Source: JABDKJ01 sp039028335 (GTDB taxonomy: Bacteria; Bacteroidota; Bacteroidia; Flavobacteriales_D; JABDKJ01). From it: 21,685 bases of DNA. A program made the translations under genes and the position numbers. The notes under the pieces are model-generated. The model had not been told where the DNA came from. It ran no database searches and worked only from the letters and a program-made list of their open reading frames with translations. Location of the stretch: NCBI GenBank assembly GCA_039028335.1, contig JBCCIF010000055.1, positions 1 through 21,685 of the forward strand, read 5' to 3'. Below, in pieces: positions 7,339 through 14,413 of the stretch (within the stretch, counting starts at the first letter, position 1; every line of letters begins with the position of its first letter).

Positions 7339-8085
7339 TTACTGGATACGGCCTAGGCACCATTCCGAGATGTCTGCATATAACTGCGGATCGGATCCGA
7401 GGGAATGTGAAAGACTTGAGTTTTCTTCGATTCCCAGTTCTTCATAGCGAGATAAAATAAGGGCTCCATTTTCTGGATCATGTATATCAACTGTTCCAGG
7501 CTCTAGTTTATAAGTCAATTTAATATCTGCTGACAAGGCAGAGATATCTTCTGTTGGATTCCATTCATCTAAATTCCCCCACGCTCCATCTGGAAGCGCT
7601 TGAAACATATATATCCCTCTTATTGAATCTTCTTGACTGTGCGCTAATTTCCAACTTGCTATGCTTCCTCTGGACCTTCCTCCGATCAATAGATTATTCA
7701 TATCGAGATTGTATTGCTCCGCATTGTTTTTTACCCATTGTATCATGAGTTCTGCATCTGCCCAGCATGTTTCAATGTCTTCAAAAGAGTCAATGATCAA
7801 CTCGGATTCCCAGCTAATCGTACTTATTCCTGCTTCTTGCAGATCGGCAACAAAGCCCTGCACGTCATCTGCCGTAGCACCATTCGAATGCGAGAAAAAA
7901 TAAACCGGTGTGGGAACATTAGAATCTGCAAGATACAAATTGAGCCATTGTCTATCTTCTGAACCATATGCTACATGACTCACTGGAAGAGGATTTTCTT
8001 CATCGTCAACTTCATCTTTTTCGCATGAAGCTAAAACAAAAGAAGATATCAAGAAAAGTAAAAAGTAATTCCAAGGATTTCTCAT
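7339..8085 (-). CDS. Lipoprotein with alpha/beta-hydrolase triad
   Basis: This 248-residue protein has a lipoprotein signal (LLFLISSFVLASC, Cys21 lipidated) and an acidic linker (EKDEVDDEEN). The body reads as an alpha/beta hydrolase: strand VYFFSHSNGA (61-70, oxyanion region), the nucleophile elbow GGRSRGS (135-141, Ser138), a candidate acid at Asp200 or Asp203 (TVDIHDP) and a candidate His227 (SLSHSLG). Family relatives include esterases and peptidase-like enzymes; the substrate cannot be read from the sequence. It is probably tethered in the periplasm or at the outer membrane. It has its own 135-base upstream region, with no clear match to the Bacteroidota promoter consensus. Confidence 0.75.
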   Translation of the reverse strand: MRNPWNYFLLFLISSFVLASCEKDEVDDEENPLPVSHVAYGSEDRQWLNLYLADSNVPTPVYFFSHSNGATADDVQGFVADLQEAGISTISWESELIIDSFEDIETCWADAELMIQWVKNNAEQYNLDMNNLLIGGRSRGSIASWKLAHSQEDSIRGIYMFQALPDGAWGNLDEWNPTEDISALSADIKLTYKLEPGTVDIHDPENGALILSRYEELGIEENSSLSHSLGSDPQLYADISEWCLGRIQ

Positions 8086-8220
8086 GTTAAGAAATTTTAA
8101 TCTCTCATTCTATTTGACGTTTTTGAGCAAATAAAGTTTAAATAGAAAATAGAAATTTTTCAATCTTAAGAGAGTCTTGATTGGAATGGACTGTTTTTTC
8201 TTTAGGCGAATTCAACAAGA

Positions 8221-8778
8221 TTATTCAGTATAGTTGCTCAAAAAATCATCATATTGAACGATAAGACTTTGTTCGCTGTCCATTACATTGTAAAGATAGA
8301 TGAGGAACTTTTCTTTGCTTTTTGGATCTTCTTTGAACATGTCTGCATAAGCAAATTCCAGCAAGTAATCCATCTTCTTTTCTAATATGCGATTGGTATT
8401 TTCAATTTCCATTAAATCAGAGATCATTTGATATTCAACCAAATCCGCTTTATGGCTAATAAAAAAGCGAAGTCCAATATTTTTAGTTTCGGCTATTTGA
8501 ATCCCTCCAGCTTCAAAGACAATTTCCATGAGCGTTTCATCATTTTGCAAATTTGATTGTACCGAATCTGCTACTTCAACATGCCGGGAATAAACATCAT
8601 TGACATCTTGAAGACTGGCCAAGATTTCACTCTTCACCGCAATCATTGTTTTTTTGAAATAAGCTTCATTGTCTTGAGATTCTTTAAAATTGCTAATTGA
8701 AACCGCAATTAAAACCCCAATTACAACGATGGCAATTTCTTTAATGAAATAGAATCGTGGTGCTTTTGGTGCTTTCAT
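8221..8778 (-). CDS. DUF6090-like single-pass membrane protein
   Basis: The product is 185 residues with a short basic N-terminus (MKAPKAPRFYFIKE), one transmembrane helix (IAIVVIGVLIAVSISNF, about 15-31) and a helical soluble domain rich in charged residues. The pattern KEIAIVVIGVLIAVSISNFKE closely resembles the E(I/V)xLVVIGILIALxINNWNE signature of DUF6090 proteins, which are abundant in Bacteroidota and of unknown function. The soluble domain contains likely long helices (FKKTMIAVKSEILASLQDV, ILEKKMDYLLEF). It begins 17 bases after the pirin stop and is probably cotranscribed with pirin. The functional link is unclear. Confidence 0.75.
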   Translation of the reverse strand: MKAPKAPRFYFIKEIAIVVIGVLIAVSISNFKESQDNEAYFKKTMIAVKSEILASLQDVNDVYSRHVEVADSVQSNLQNDETLMEIVFEAGGIQIAETKNIGLRFFISHKADLVEYQMISDLMEIENTNRILEKKMDYLLEFAYADMFKEDPKSKEKFLIYLYNVMDSEQSLIVQYDDFLSNYTE

Positions 8779-8795
8779 ATCCTGAAAAATACAAA

Positions 8796-9671
8796 TTAAA
8801 AAAGGTGCTCAGGAAAAGGTATATAGGTTAAATCACCATCTATTTTCGGAAACCTTTTTTCAATCCAATCCTCTTTGGCTTTTAATAAACGCTCTTTCGA
8901 GCTTGAAACAAAATTCCAAAGTAAAAAGCGTTCTTCTTCTAATGGTGTTCCACCAAATAACAAAACTTGTGTATTGGAGTCCATGCAAATTTCGCATGCT
9001 TGATCAGATTTGCTGATTAGCATTTGACCCGCTTTAACCCTTTCATTGGCGACATGCACATTTCCTTTTACGATGACGAAAGCAACCTCTCCCTCAAGTT
9101 GGTTATCTAGCGAAATCGTTTGTTCAATCTCCGTTTCAATATCTACCATGAATAAAGGCGAAAAGCCTTGAAGTGGTGCACTTTTTCCAAATGCATTGCC
9201 TGCTGCCAAACGAAATTTCACTCCTTTTTCTTCCCAAGCAGGGATTTCATCAGATGGATAATAGTCAAATTGAGGCTCCATTTCTTCTCGGTCTTTGGGC
9301 AAGGCTACCCAAATCTGGTAACCGTGCATATTAAAGGCCTTGTTCCGCAGGTATTGAGGCGTTCTTTCTGAATGCGTCACACCTTTTCCCGCAGTCATAA
9401 AAGCCACATCTCCTGGTTTGACAATTTGATCGCTTCCTATGCTATCGCGATGATGCACTTCTCCTTGAAAAAGATAGGTCAAAGTAGACAATCCAATATG
9501 TGGATGCTGGTCAACATCCATTGCATCACCAGGATTTATTTCAGTTGGACCCATGTGATCTATAAAAGTAAAGGGACCGACTTGTCTTTTTTTTCGAAAG
9601 GGCAATAGTCGGCCGACAATGAAGTTTCCTAAATCGGACTGACGTTCATCCACAAGAAGCGTATTATTCAT
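8796..9671 (-). CDS. Pirin family bicupin protein
   Basis: This is a 291-residue two-cupin protein of the pirin family (metal-dependent; some members are quercetin dioxygenases, others transcription cofactors). The N-terminal cupin has the family's opening RLLPFRKKRQVGPFTFIDHMGP, the metal ligands His56 and His58 (HPHIG), and His100 and Glu102 (GVTHSE), matching the His-His-His-Glu iron site of human pirin. The C-terminal cupin (about 165-270) lacks such ligands, as is usual. It is a cytosolic protein. An upstream hairpin separates it from the phosphoesterase gene; the DUF6090-like gene follows closely. Whether it acts as an enzyme here cannot be told. Confidence 0.93.
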   Translation of the reverse strand: MNNTLLVDERQSDLGNFIVGRLLPFRKKRQVGPFTFIDHMGPTEINPGDAMDVDQHPHIGLSTLTYLFQGEVHHRDSIGSDQIVKPGDVAFMTAGKGVTHSERTPQYLRNKAFNMHGYQIWVALPKDREEMEPQFDYYPSDEIPAWEEKGVKFRLAAGNAFGKSAPLQGFSPLFMVDIETEIEQTISLDNQLEGEVAFVIVKGNVHVANERVKAGQMLISKSDQACEICMDSNTQVLLFGGTPLEEERFLLWNFVSSSKERLLKAKEDWIEKRFPKIDGDLTYIPFPEHLF

Positions 9672-9822
9672 AACTCCATTAAGCTACGAAAAAACATAAG
9701 AGAGGAAGAAGGAATAGGAGTTATTTATGTCGAAGTCCTAAGAATAAACAGAAAGGTGAGCTCATGGATTGAAATGATTCGATATTTTCATTCACGTAAG
9801 TTCGTTCAGCACTGGGGCGAGG

Positions 9823-9851
9823 AGAAAAGACAGTATTTATCTGTCTTTTCT
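9823..9851 (-). terminator. Probable terminator after the phosphoesterase
   Basis: A perfect 11-bp inverted repeat, AGAAAAGACAG (9823-9833) and CTGTCTTTTCT (9841-9851), has a 7-base loop and lies just after the phosphoesterase stop. Read on the - strand, the closing arm itself is T-rich (TTTTCT), but no further T-run follows, so efficiency is uncertain. Confidence 0.6.
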
Positions 9852-9855
9852 GAAT

Positions 9856-10401
9856 TTAAAATGGGGGTTCCCATTTTTTTGTTTGCATGATAGCCTTCAC
9901 CTCTTCGTAAGACAAGGGATAAAAATTATGACAATCAACACCGATATCAATTGCTAATTTATTTTCCTTGTCAGGCAAACTGCCATGGCTATGGCCGTAA
10001 AGTTGCCAAGTGCCTCGATAATCCCATCTCCAAACGCGCATGGCATAATGGAAAAGGATTATAATCTGCTTGCCTCCAGGCGCATCTTCATCTGGAACTT
10101 TCAGTTCATAATAGTCTTTGATCCATTCGAATCGATGACTATTGGCCCTGGCAGCTCCTTCATGATTTCCCGTAATGAGATGAATATTACCATTGAGTTG
10201 GTCTAATATTTCCTTAAGATTCTTGCTTCGCATAGCGACATCACCAATGTGATATACATCATCTTCAGGTCCTATTTTTTCGTTCCATCTGTCGATGAGA
10301 ACGCGATCCATTTCTTCTACATCACTAAAGGGACGCTCGCAAAATTTGATAATATTCGCGTGCCCAAAATGATGATCAGATGTAAAAAATTGTTTTTTCA
10401 T
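9856..10401 (-). CDS. Calcineurin-like metallophosphoesterase
   Basis: This 181-residue cytosolic hydrolase of the calcineurin-like phosphoesterase family has all the di-metal motifs in order: DHHFGH (Asp9, His11), GDV (Asp54), GNHE (Asn79, His80), FHY (His118) and GHSHG (His137, His139). Short stand-alone members of this type, with the opening FFTSDHHFGHANIIKF, are frequent in bacteria and phages; their substrates (cyclic nucleotides, phosphodiesters or phosphoproteins) are mostly unproven. It is a single gene bounded by a 269-base upstream gap and the terminator at 9823-9851. Confidence 0.92.
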   Translation of the reverse strand: MKKQFFTSDHHFGHANIIKFCERPFSDVEEMDRVLIDRWNEKIGPEDDVYHIGDVAMRSKNLKEILDQLNGNIHLITGNHEGAARANSHRFEWIKDYYELKVPDEDAPGGKQIIILFHYAMRVWRWDYRGTWQLYGHSHGSLPDKENKLAIDIGVDCHNFYPLSYEEVKAIMQTKKWEPPF

Positions 10402-10670
10402 ATGATTAAATTTAAATGTTATCGCAAATAGACGAGCGCTTTTGAAAAGGGTTGCTTTACTTAATCAAAATAAGCGAGCAAAGTCAACTATTGGAGCAAT
10501 TGATGTTTTTGGATGACCATTTTAAGTCATCGCTTATTCAGAAGTTTGCATTGGATAAATGAAAGTTTGAAATGTCAATTCTAATTGTTCTGACCAAAAA
10601 TATTAATTCATTTCGCCACGCTATTATTGTAAAGTGTTTCCTTAATTTGTCTAGGCTATAAATTTCGGTA
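10402..10670. other. Intergenic region between divergent genes
   Basis: This is AT-rich DNA between the phosphoesterase (-) and the histidine phosphatase (+). It must hold both promoters. I saw only one-mismatch versions of the Bacteroidota -7 box on either strand, no convincing -33 partner, no hairpin and no coding signal. Confidence 0.5.
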
Positions 10671-11408
10671 GTGAAAATCGTTTGTATCATTTATGTTTTG
10701 ATTTCTGGTATTTTTGCATCAGGTCAGATCGATGGTATCCTTGAATATTATCAAGAATTGGAGCTGAAACATAAGAACAATCCTGGTGCGATCTCCTTTA
10801 TAAAAGAAAATCAGGGTTTGATTGCAAACTACGATAGTCTCTATCAAATTATTTTAATAAGACATGGTGAACCCAAATTGGACAAGTCAGGTTGGAGAAG
10901 TCGAAAAGGGGCAATGTCTTTTATTCAAGCTTATGATTCAGCCGGAGTATATGCTCCTTCATTTCTCCCGGTTCGATTAGAGGAAAGCGAAGTCAATGCG
11001 ATATATACCAGCAGTTTAAACCGCTCAATTTCTACAGCTGAGCAATTGTATCCTCAGTTCTTTGAAAAAAAAGAAAAAAGACTATTCCGCGAATTTGAAC
11101 GAAAGATTGTTAAATTTTATAATCTCAAACTCCCTTTGGATTTATGGTTAAAGGCATCACGCGTTTTTTGGTATGCTGGGTTGAATGATAAGGGAATAGA
11201 ATCTGTCTCTAAGGCCAAAAGGCGTGCTTTAAAAGGTGCTGAGTTTCTAGAAGATAATGCTATTCAAGAAGGGAAGTCACTTCTTGTTTCGCATGGTTTT
11301 TTAAATCGATTTATTGTTAAAAATTTAGAATAAATGGGGTGGATTTTGGTCTACGATGGTGGAAATGGTTATTTAGCTCAGAAGATGCTGATAAAATATT
11401 CAGATTAA
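10671..11408 (+). pseudogene. Exported histidine phosphatase with in-frame stop
   Basis: Starting at GTG, the gene encodes a signal peptide (KIVCIIYVLISGIFASGQ) and a histidine phosphatase (phosphoglycerate mutase-like) domain. Visible residues are the LIRHGEP motif (Arg64, His65), Arg118 in SSLNRS, a Glu near 141, and the second catalytic His208 in VSHGFLNR. Translation stops at TAA 11331-11333 after 220 residues (FIVKNLE). The same frame then continues, without any shift, as MGWILVYDGGNGYLAQKMLI to a stop at 11406-11408. That looks like the natural C-terminus of such proteins (G-W-x-x-V-x-D-G-G-x-G-Y-L). The gene thus appears interrupted by a single nonsense change, for example AAA to TAA. 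All catalytic residues precede the stop, so the truncated product might still work; a sequencing error is also possible. Confidence 0.72.
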
Positions 11409-11416
11409 TTCCAAGG

Positions 11417-11441
11417 AAAAAACCCACTCAAATTGAATGGG
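11417..11441 (-). terminator. Terminator after the SnoaL-like lipoprotein
   Basis: On the - strand, CCCATTCA and TGAGTGGG form an 8-bp stem with one G-T wobble and a 3-base loop (hairpin 11423-11441), followed by six T (11422-11417). It lies 43 bases beyond the stop at 11484. On the + strand it has one mismatch and a weaker CTCTTTT tail, so it may also serve the histidine phosphatase. Confidence 0.78.
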
Positions 11442-11483
11442 CTCTTTTACACTTGCTTAAATCAATTAAACAATCTGAAATGA

Positions 11484-12368
11484 TTAAAATTTTCCGTTAG
11501 TATTTTTCCATTCTTCTTGAGGTGGGATATTTTGAATGACGTCCCAATGTTCTACGATTAGTCCATTTTCTAATCGAAATAGATCATAGAAGGCAACATG
11601 ATCTCCGGTCCCAAATTTGCCTTCACTCATTGTCAAAACAAAATTTCCTTCACCCATAATATTATGCATTTTCTCATATTCCATTACCAATCCATTTTCA
11701 GCGAAGTATTCGAGTGCTTTTCCTAAACCGTCCAAACCGTCAGCTACTTGAGAATTATGTTGTAAGTATTTCTCTGGATTCACATAAGCAGTGATGTTGT
11801 CTGAATTACCATTCATAAGTACTTCTTGAACAAAATTCTGTACGACTTTTTTGTTCGCGGATGTTTTCTCCTTGTCAGCTATGTCTATTGCACCATCCAG
11901 TTGTGTTCTTCCACTTGGGTTTGGAGGGGTTATTTCCGCTAAATTATCCCAGTGTTCTACAATTTGATCGTTCTCAAAGCGAAAGACATCAAAGCCCACT
12001 TTAGGACCGAAGAAATCATATTCTGTATGGGTGAATACATAGTCTCCTTCTTCAAATGCTCGGACAACATTCGCTTTAAATCCTTGCGGTGGAGCCATTT
12101 TCATTACTTCACCAAAACCAGCTAAACCATCGCCAACTCCTAAATTGTGCTGTACGTAATTTTCAGGATTTATATAAGAAACAGGTGTTTTGTCTCTTGT
12201 ATTGAAACTATTGAGTAATGCAACTACTTTTTCTTTATTTGAAATTTCCATTTTTTCTTCTTTTTGACTCTTAACTTGTTCTTTCGTTGTAGCGTCTTGA
12301 GCCGGGTTAGTGCAGGCCAGCATGAATAATGTCAGCCCAACAAATGTCAATAATTGATTGTATTTCAT
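11484..12368 (-). CDS. Lipoprotein with two tandem SnoaL-like domains
   Basis: Starting at the ATG at 12368, the protein has 294 residues with a lipoprotein signal (MKYNQLLTFVGLTLFMLAC, Cys19 lipidated) and a charged Gln/Lys/Glu linker. Two NTF2/SnoaL-like domains follow. The first (about 45-145) carries YINPENYVQHNLGVGDGLAGF and FDVFRFENDQIVEHWD. The second (about 172-281) carries YVNPEKYLQHNSQVADGLDGL and YDLFRLENGLIVEHWD. The (F/Y)D(V/L)FR-EN-IVEHWD pattern is the usual SnoaL-like polyketide cyclase/ester-hydrolase signature; single-domain relatives are common small secreted proteins with unknown substrates. The frame extends upstream to 12464, but that would overlap the regulator gene and bury the signal peptide. 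It follows the AraC-type gene by 92 bases on the same strand and may be controlled by it. Confidence 0.85.
   Translation of the reverse strand: MKYNQLLTFVGLTLFMLACTNPAQDATTKEQVKSQKEEKMEISNKEKVVALLNSFNTRDKTPVSYINPENYVQHNLGVGDGLAGFGEVMKMAPPQGFKANVVRAFEEGDYVFTHTEYDFFGPKVGFDVFRFENDQIVEHWDNLAEITPPNPSGRTQLDGAIDIADKEKTSANKKVVQNFVQEVLMNGNSDNITAYVNPEKYLQHNSQVADGLDGLGKALEYFAENGLVMEYEKMHNIMGEGNFVLTMSEGKFGTGDHVAFYDLFRLENGLIVEHWDVIQNIPPQEEWKNTNGKF
11526..12173 (-). repeat. Internal duplication of the SnoaL-like domain
   Basis: Protein residues about 66-145 and 195-281 are two copies of one domain, sharing Y-x-N-P-E-x-Y-x-Q-H-N, D-G-L-x-G and I-V-E-H-W-D motifs in the same order. The DNA copies are clearly diverged, so the duplication is old. 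Confidence 0.85.
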
Positions 12369-12460
12369 GATTGTGAATTTTGATTTCGTCACAAAAGTAT
12401 TGGATGAAGCAATGAGGAGTGCTATATGCTTCAGCCTTTGAACTGTCAAAATGGGAAACT

Positions 12461-13330
12461 TCAATAAGCTTTTCGAAACTGTTCGGGTGTACTTCCAGTG
12501 TATTTCTTGAAGAAACGGTAGAGGTTGGAAGGTTCATTAAAACCCGCAGTATAGGCTATTTCGGTAATTGGCATATGCGTATTAATCAACAATCTTTTGA
12601 TTTGTGTAATCAATATTTCATCAATCAATTGTTTTGCAGGTTTATCGATGATTCGTCTGCTTATGTTATTGAGTGTTTTTGGCGTGCAAGACATGTGGTT
12701 CGCGTAGTCGTGAACTTTCTTGAATTCAAAACAGTTTGACTCTACCAATTTTTGAAAGCGTGAGAAATCATCAAGGTATTTATGATAGTTCAATACCTTA
12801 TGAACTTTCGACTTAACGCGATAAATCTTAGATACTAAAATGTGCAATGATGATCTAATAATGCTTTCGGAAAATTCGTCATATCTATCTAAATACTCCA
12901 ATTGGATATCTTCAATATGCTCGAGTATTTCAGAAAAGTCTTTTTGATTCAACTTTATTCTTGGATGAGAAAGAAGTTCATTAAAGAGTTGAAAAGATCT
13001 GGAGACCTCTTTTTTACTGTAATGACTGGCAAGAAATTCTTCCGTGAAAAAAAGCATTTTACCCTTTACATTTTTGCTAAAGTGAAATCTATGCAATTGA
13101 TCTTTTCGAATAGTAATGAGTGTTCCTTTTTCATATTTGAAATCTGTGAAATCGATCGTATGATATCCACTTCCTTCAGTAATAAAAAGGAGGTTGTAAA
13201 AGTTTATTTTGTGAAGTTGAGTGGGTTTAAATTCTAGATCTCTTCTCAGCAATTCTTCAATATTCCCCAAGTCAAATTGAGAATTAGGCTTAAGGGTATT
13301 GTCAAATTTAATTTGCCGGTAGTTTTCCAT
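12461..13330 (-). CDS. AraC-family transcriptional regulator
   Basis: The product is 289 residues from the ATG at 13330 (a TTG five codons further upstream is less likely). An N-terminal cupin-like sensor spans about 35-110 (INFYNLLFITEGSGYHTIDF, KGTLITIRKDQLHRFHF). A C-terminal AraC DNA-binding domain with two helix-turn-helix units follows: VHDYANHMSCTPKTLNNISR and MPITEIAYTAGFNEPSNLYR, then FFKKYTGSTPEQFRKAY at the very end. The effector is unknown. It lies between the ribosomal-operon terminator and the SnoaL-like lipoprotein gene, on the same strand as both, and the lipoprotein gene is its most likely local target. Only 24 bases separate its ATG from the end of the terminator's T-run, so its promoter must overlap the terminator, or it depends on read-through. 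Confidence 0.9.
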   Translation of the reverse strand: MENYRQIKFDNTLKPNSQFDLGNIEELLRRDLEFKPTQLHKINFYNLLFITEGSGYHTIDFTDFKYEKGTLITIRKDQLHRFHFSKNVKGKMLFFTEEFLASHYSKKEVSRSFQLFNELLSHPRIKLNQKDFSEILEHIEDIQLEYLDRYDEFSESIIRSSLHILVSKIYRVKSKVHKVLNYHKYLDDFSRFQKLVESNCFEFKKVHDYANHMSCTPKTLNNISRRIIDKPAKQLIDEILITQIKRLLINTHMPITEIAYTAGFNEPSNLYRFFKKYTGSTPEQFRKAY

Positions 13331-13353
13331 TAACTCCAAATACAATAGCGCAT

Positions 13354-13378
13354 AAAAAAAGCGCGAGTCAACCCGCGC
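13354..13378 (-). terminator. Terminator of the spc/alpha ribosomal operon
   Basis: On the - strand, GCGCG pairs with CGCGC, extended inward by one wobble and one G-C pair around a TTGA loop (13361-13378), and is followed by seven T (13360-13354). It lies 59 bases after the rplQ stop. This is the most GC-rich hairpin in the window's intergenic DNA and a textbook intrinsic terminator. Confidence 0.9.
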
Positions 13379-13437
13379 CTTTTTAGTGTTAGTTTACGTT
13401 ATTCTGAACTCCTGCGTTGCTGCCGCAGGAGAAAGTA

Positions 13438-14379
13438 CTATTCTTCTTCTGAATTTGCATCCTCAGCCTCGGCAGCATCTTCACTTGCTTCTTCCGCGGC
13501 ATCTTGGGCGTCCTCTGCAGCTTCTGCCGCAGCTTCCGCTGCATCTTCTGCATCTTCAGCAGCTTCTACTGCCGCTTCAGCTTCTGCAACCGCTTCTTCT
13601 GCAGCTTCTTGAGCATCTTCTGTTTGTGAGGCTTCCGCCTTTTCAGTAGCCGCTTCCGCTGCTTCTTGTGCCTCTTCAGCTGCATCTTTTGCGTCTTCGG
13701 CTGCCTCAGCTGCCTTTTCAGCATGTGCTTCAGCTTCATCTGCAGCATCTTGAGCTACTTCGGCAGCTTGTTCAGCTAGTTCAGCATTTCCAGCTTCAGC
13801 AGCTGCTTCCGCGCCTTCGGCTGCTGCCTCAGCTGCATTAGCCGCCATTTCAGCTGCATCTTCATTGGCTTCTGCAACCGCTTCAGAAAATTCTGCTTCT
13901 GCTTTTGCCTCTTCAGCTACTGTTCCTGCAACTACTGCTGCTGCTGTTCCAGCTGCGCCAGATTTCTTCTTGCCTCTTCGTCTTCTCGATTTTTTCTTTC
14001 CAGTATCACCAAGCAATAACTCATTGAAATCAACCAATTCGATCAAGCACATTTCAGCATTATCACCCATTCTATTTCCAGTTTTAATGATACGCGTGTA
14101 TCCTCCTGGACGATCGGCAACTTTAGGCGAAACCTCTCTAAACAATTCAGTTACCGCATATTTGTTCTTTAAGTAGCTAAAAACTACTCTTCTTGAATGC
14201 GTGGTATCGTTCTTCGACTTTGTAATCAATGGCTCAACATATTTGCGAAGAGCTTTTGCTTTTGCAACTGTTGTATTTATTCGCTTATGTTCAATTAACG
14301 AACAAGCCATATTGGCTAACATCGCTTTCCTATGAGAAGCTGTTCTTCCGAGGTGATTGAACTTTTTTCCGTGTCTCAT
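13438..14379 (-). CDS. rplQ: 50S ribosomal protein L17 with acidic Ala-rich tail
   Basis: The first ~118 residues are a standard L17 (MRHGKKFNHLGRTASHRKAMLANMACSLIEHKRI in outline, then RPGGYTRIIKTGNRMGDNAEMCLIELVDFN), a large-subunit protein that lines the exit-tunnel region. A basic linker follows (KKKSRRRRGKKK, 128-139), then a 173-residue tail (141-313) made of about 77 Ala, 46 Glu and 12 Asp with only 4 Lys and no Arg. Total length is 313, against about 120 in most bacteria; Bacteroidota L17 proteins often carry an extension, but this one is very long. The tail reads AAEDAxDAAEEA-like and should be one long helix or coiled coil. It is the last gene of the operon, 34 bases after rpoA. Confidence 0.95.
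   Translation of the reverse strand: MRHGKKFNHLGRTASHRKAMLANMACSLIEHKRINTTVAKAKALRKYVEPLITKSKNDTTHSRRVVFSYLKNKYAVTELFREVSPKVADRPGGYTRIIKTGNRMGDNAEMCLIELVDFNELLLGDTGKKKSRRRRGKKKSGAAGTAAAVVAGTVAEEAKAEAEFSEAVAEANEDAAEMAANAAEAAAEGAEAAAEAGNAELAEQAAEVAQDAADEAEAHAEKAAEAAEDAKDAAEEAQEAAEAATEKAEASQTEDAQEAAEEAVAEAEAAVEAAEDAEDAAEAAAEAAEDAQDAAEEASEDAAEAEDANSEEE
13441..13959 (-). repeat. Low-complexity Ala/Glu repeat in rplQ tail
   Basis: This is the coding DNA for L17 residues 141-313. It is built from degenerate GCWGAAGMW-type units (seen on the + strand as runs of GCTTC, GCAGCTTC and GCATCTTC). No unit is repeated exactly for long. Codons vary, so protein-level selection for Ala/Glu composition looks likelier than recent slippage. 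Confidence 0.8.
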
Positions 14380-14413
14380 GACGCTAAATCTTTATTCGCA
14401 ATGCGAAATTTTT

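Noticed and set aside
7322..7339. Small inverted repeat ATGAAT/ATTCAT between mgsA and the hydrolase-like gene
   Set aside because: Six AT-dominated pairs and no T-run; expected by chance in AT-rich DNA.
8161..8197. Possible hairpin after the DUF6090-like gene (CAATC...GATTG)
   Set aside because: The stem is short with a bulge, and on the relevant strand it is followed by A-run rather than T-run; not a credible terminator.
12369..12464. N-terminal extension of the SnoaL-like lipoprotein
   Set aside because: It would overlap the AraC gene end and bury the lipoprotein signal; the ATG at 12368 gives a proper lipobox.
13386..13649. Leu/Gln/Pro-rich open frame on the + strand
   Set aside because: It lies opposite the rplQ acidic tail; Ala/Glu codons on one strand force Leu/Gln-type codons on the other. 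No start context or homology.
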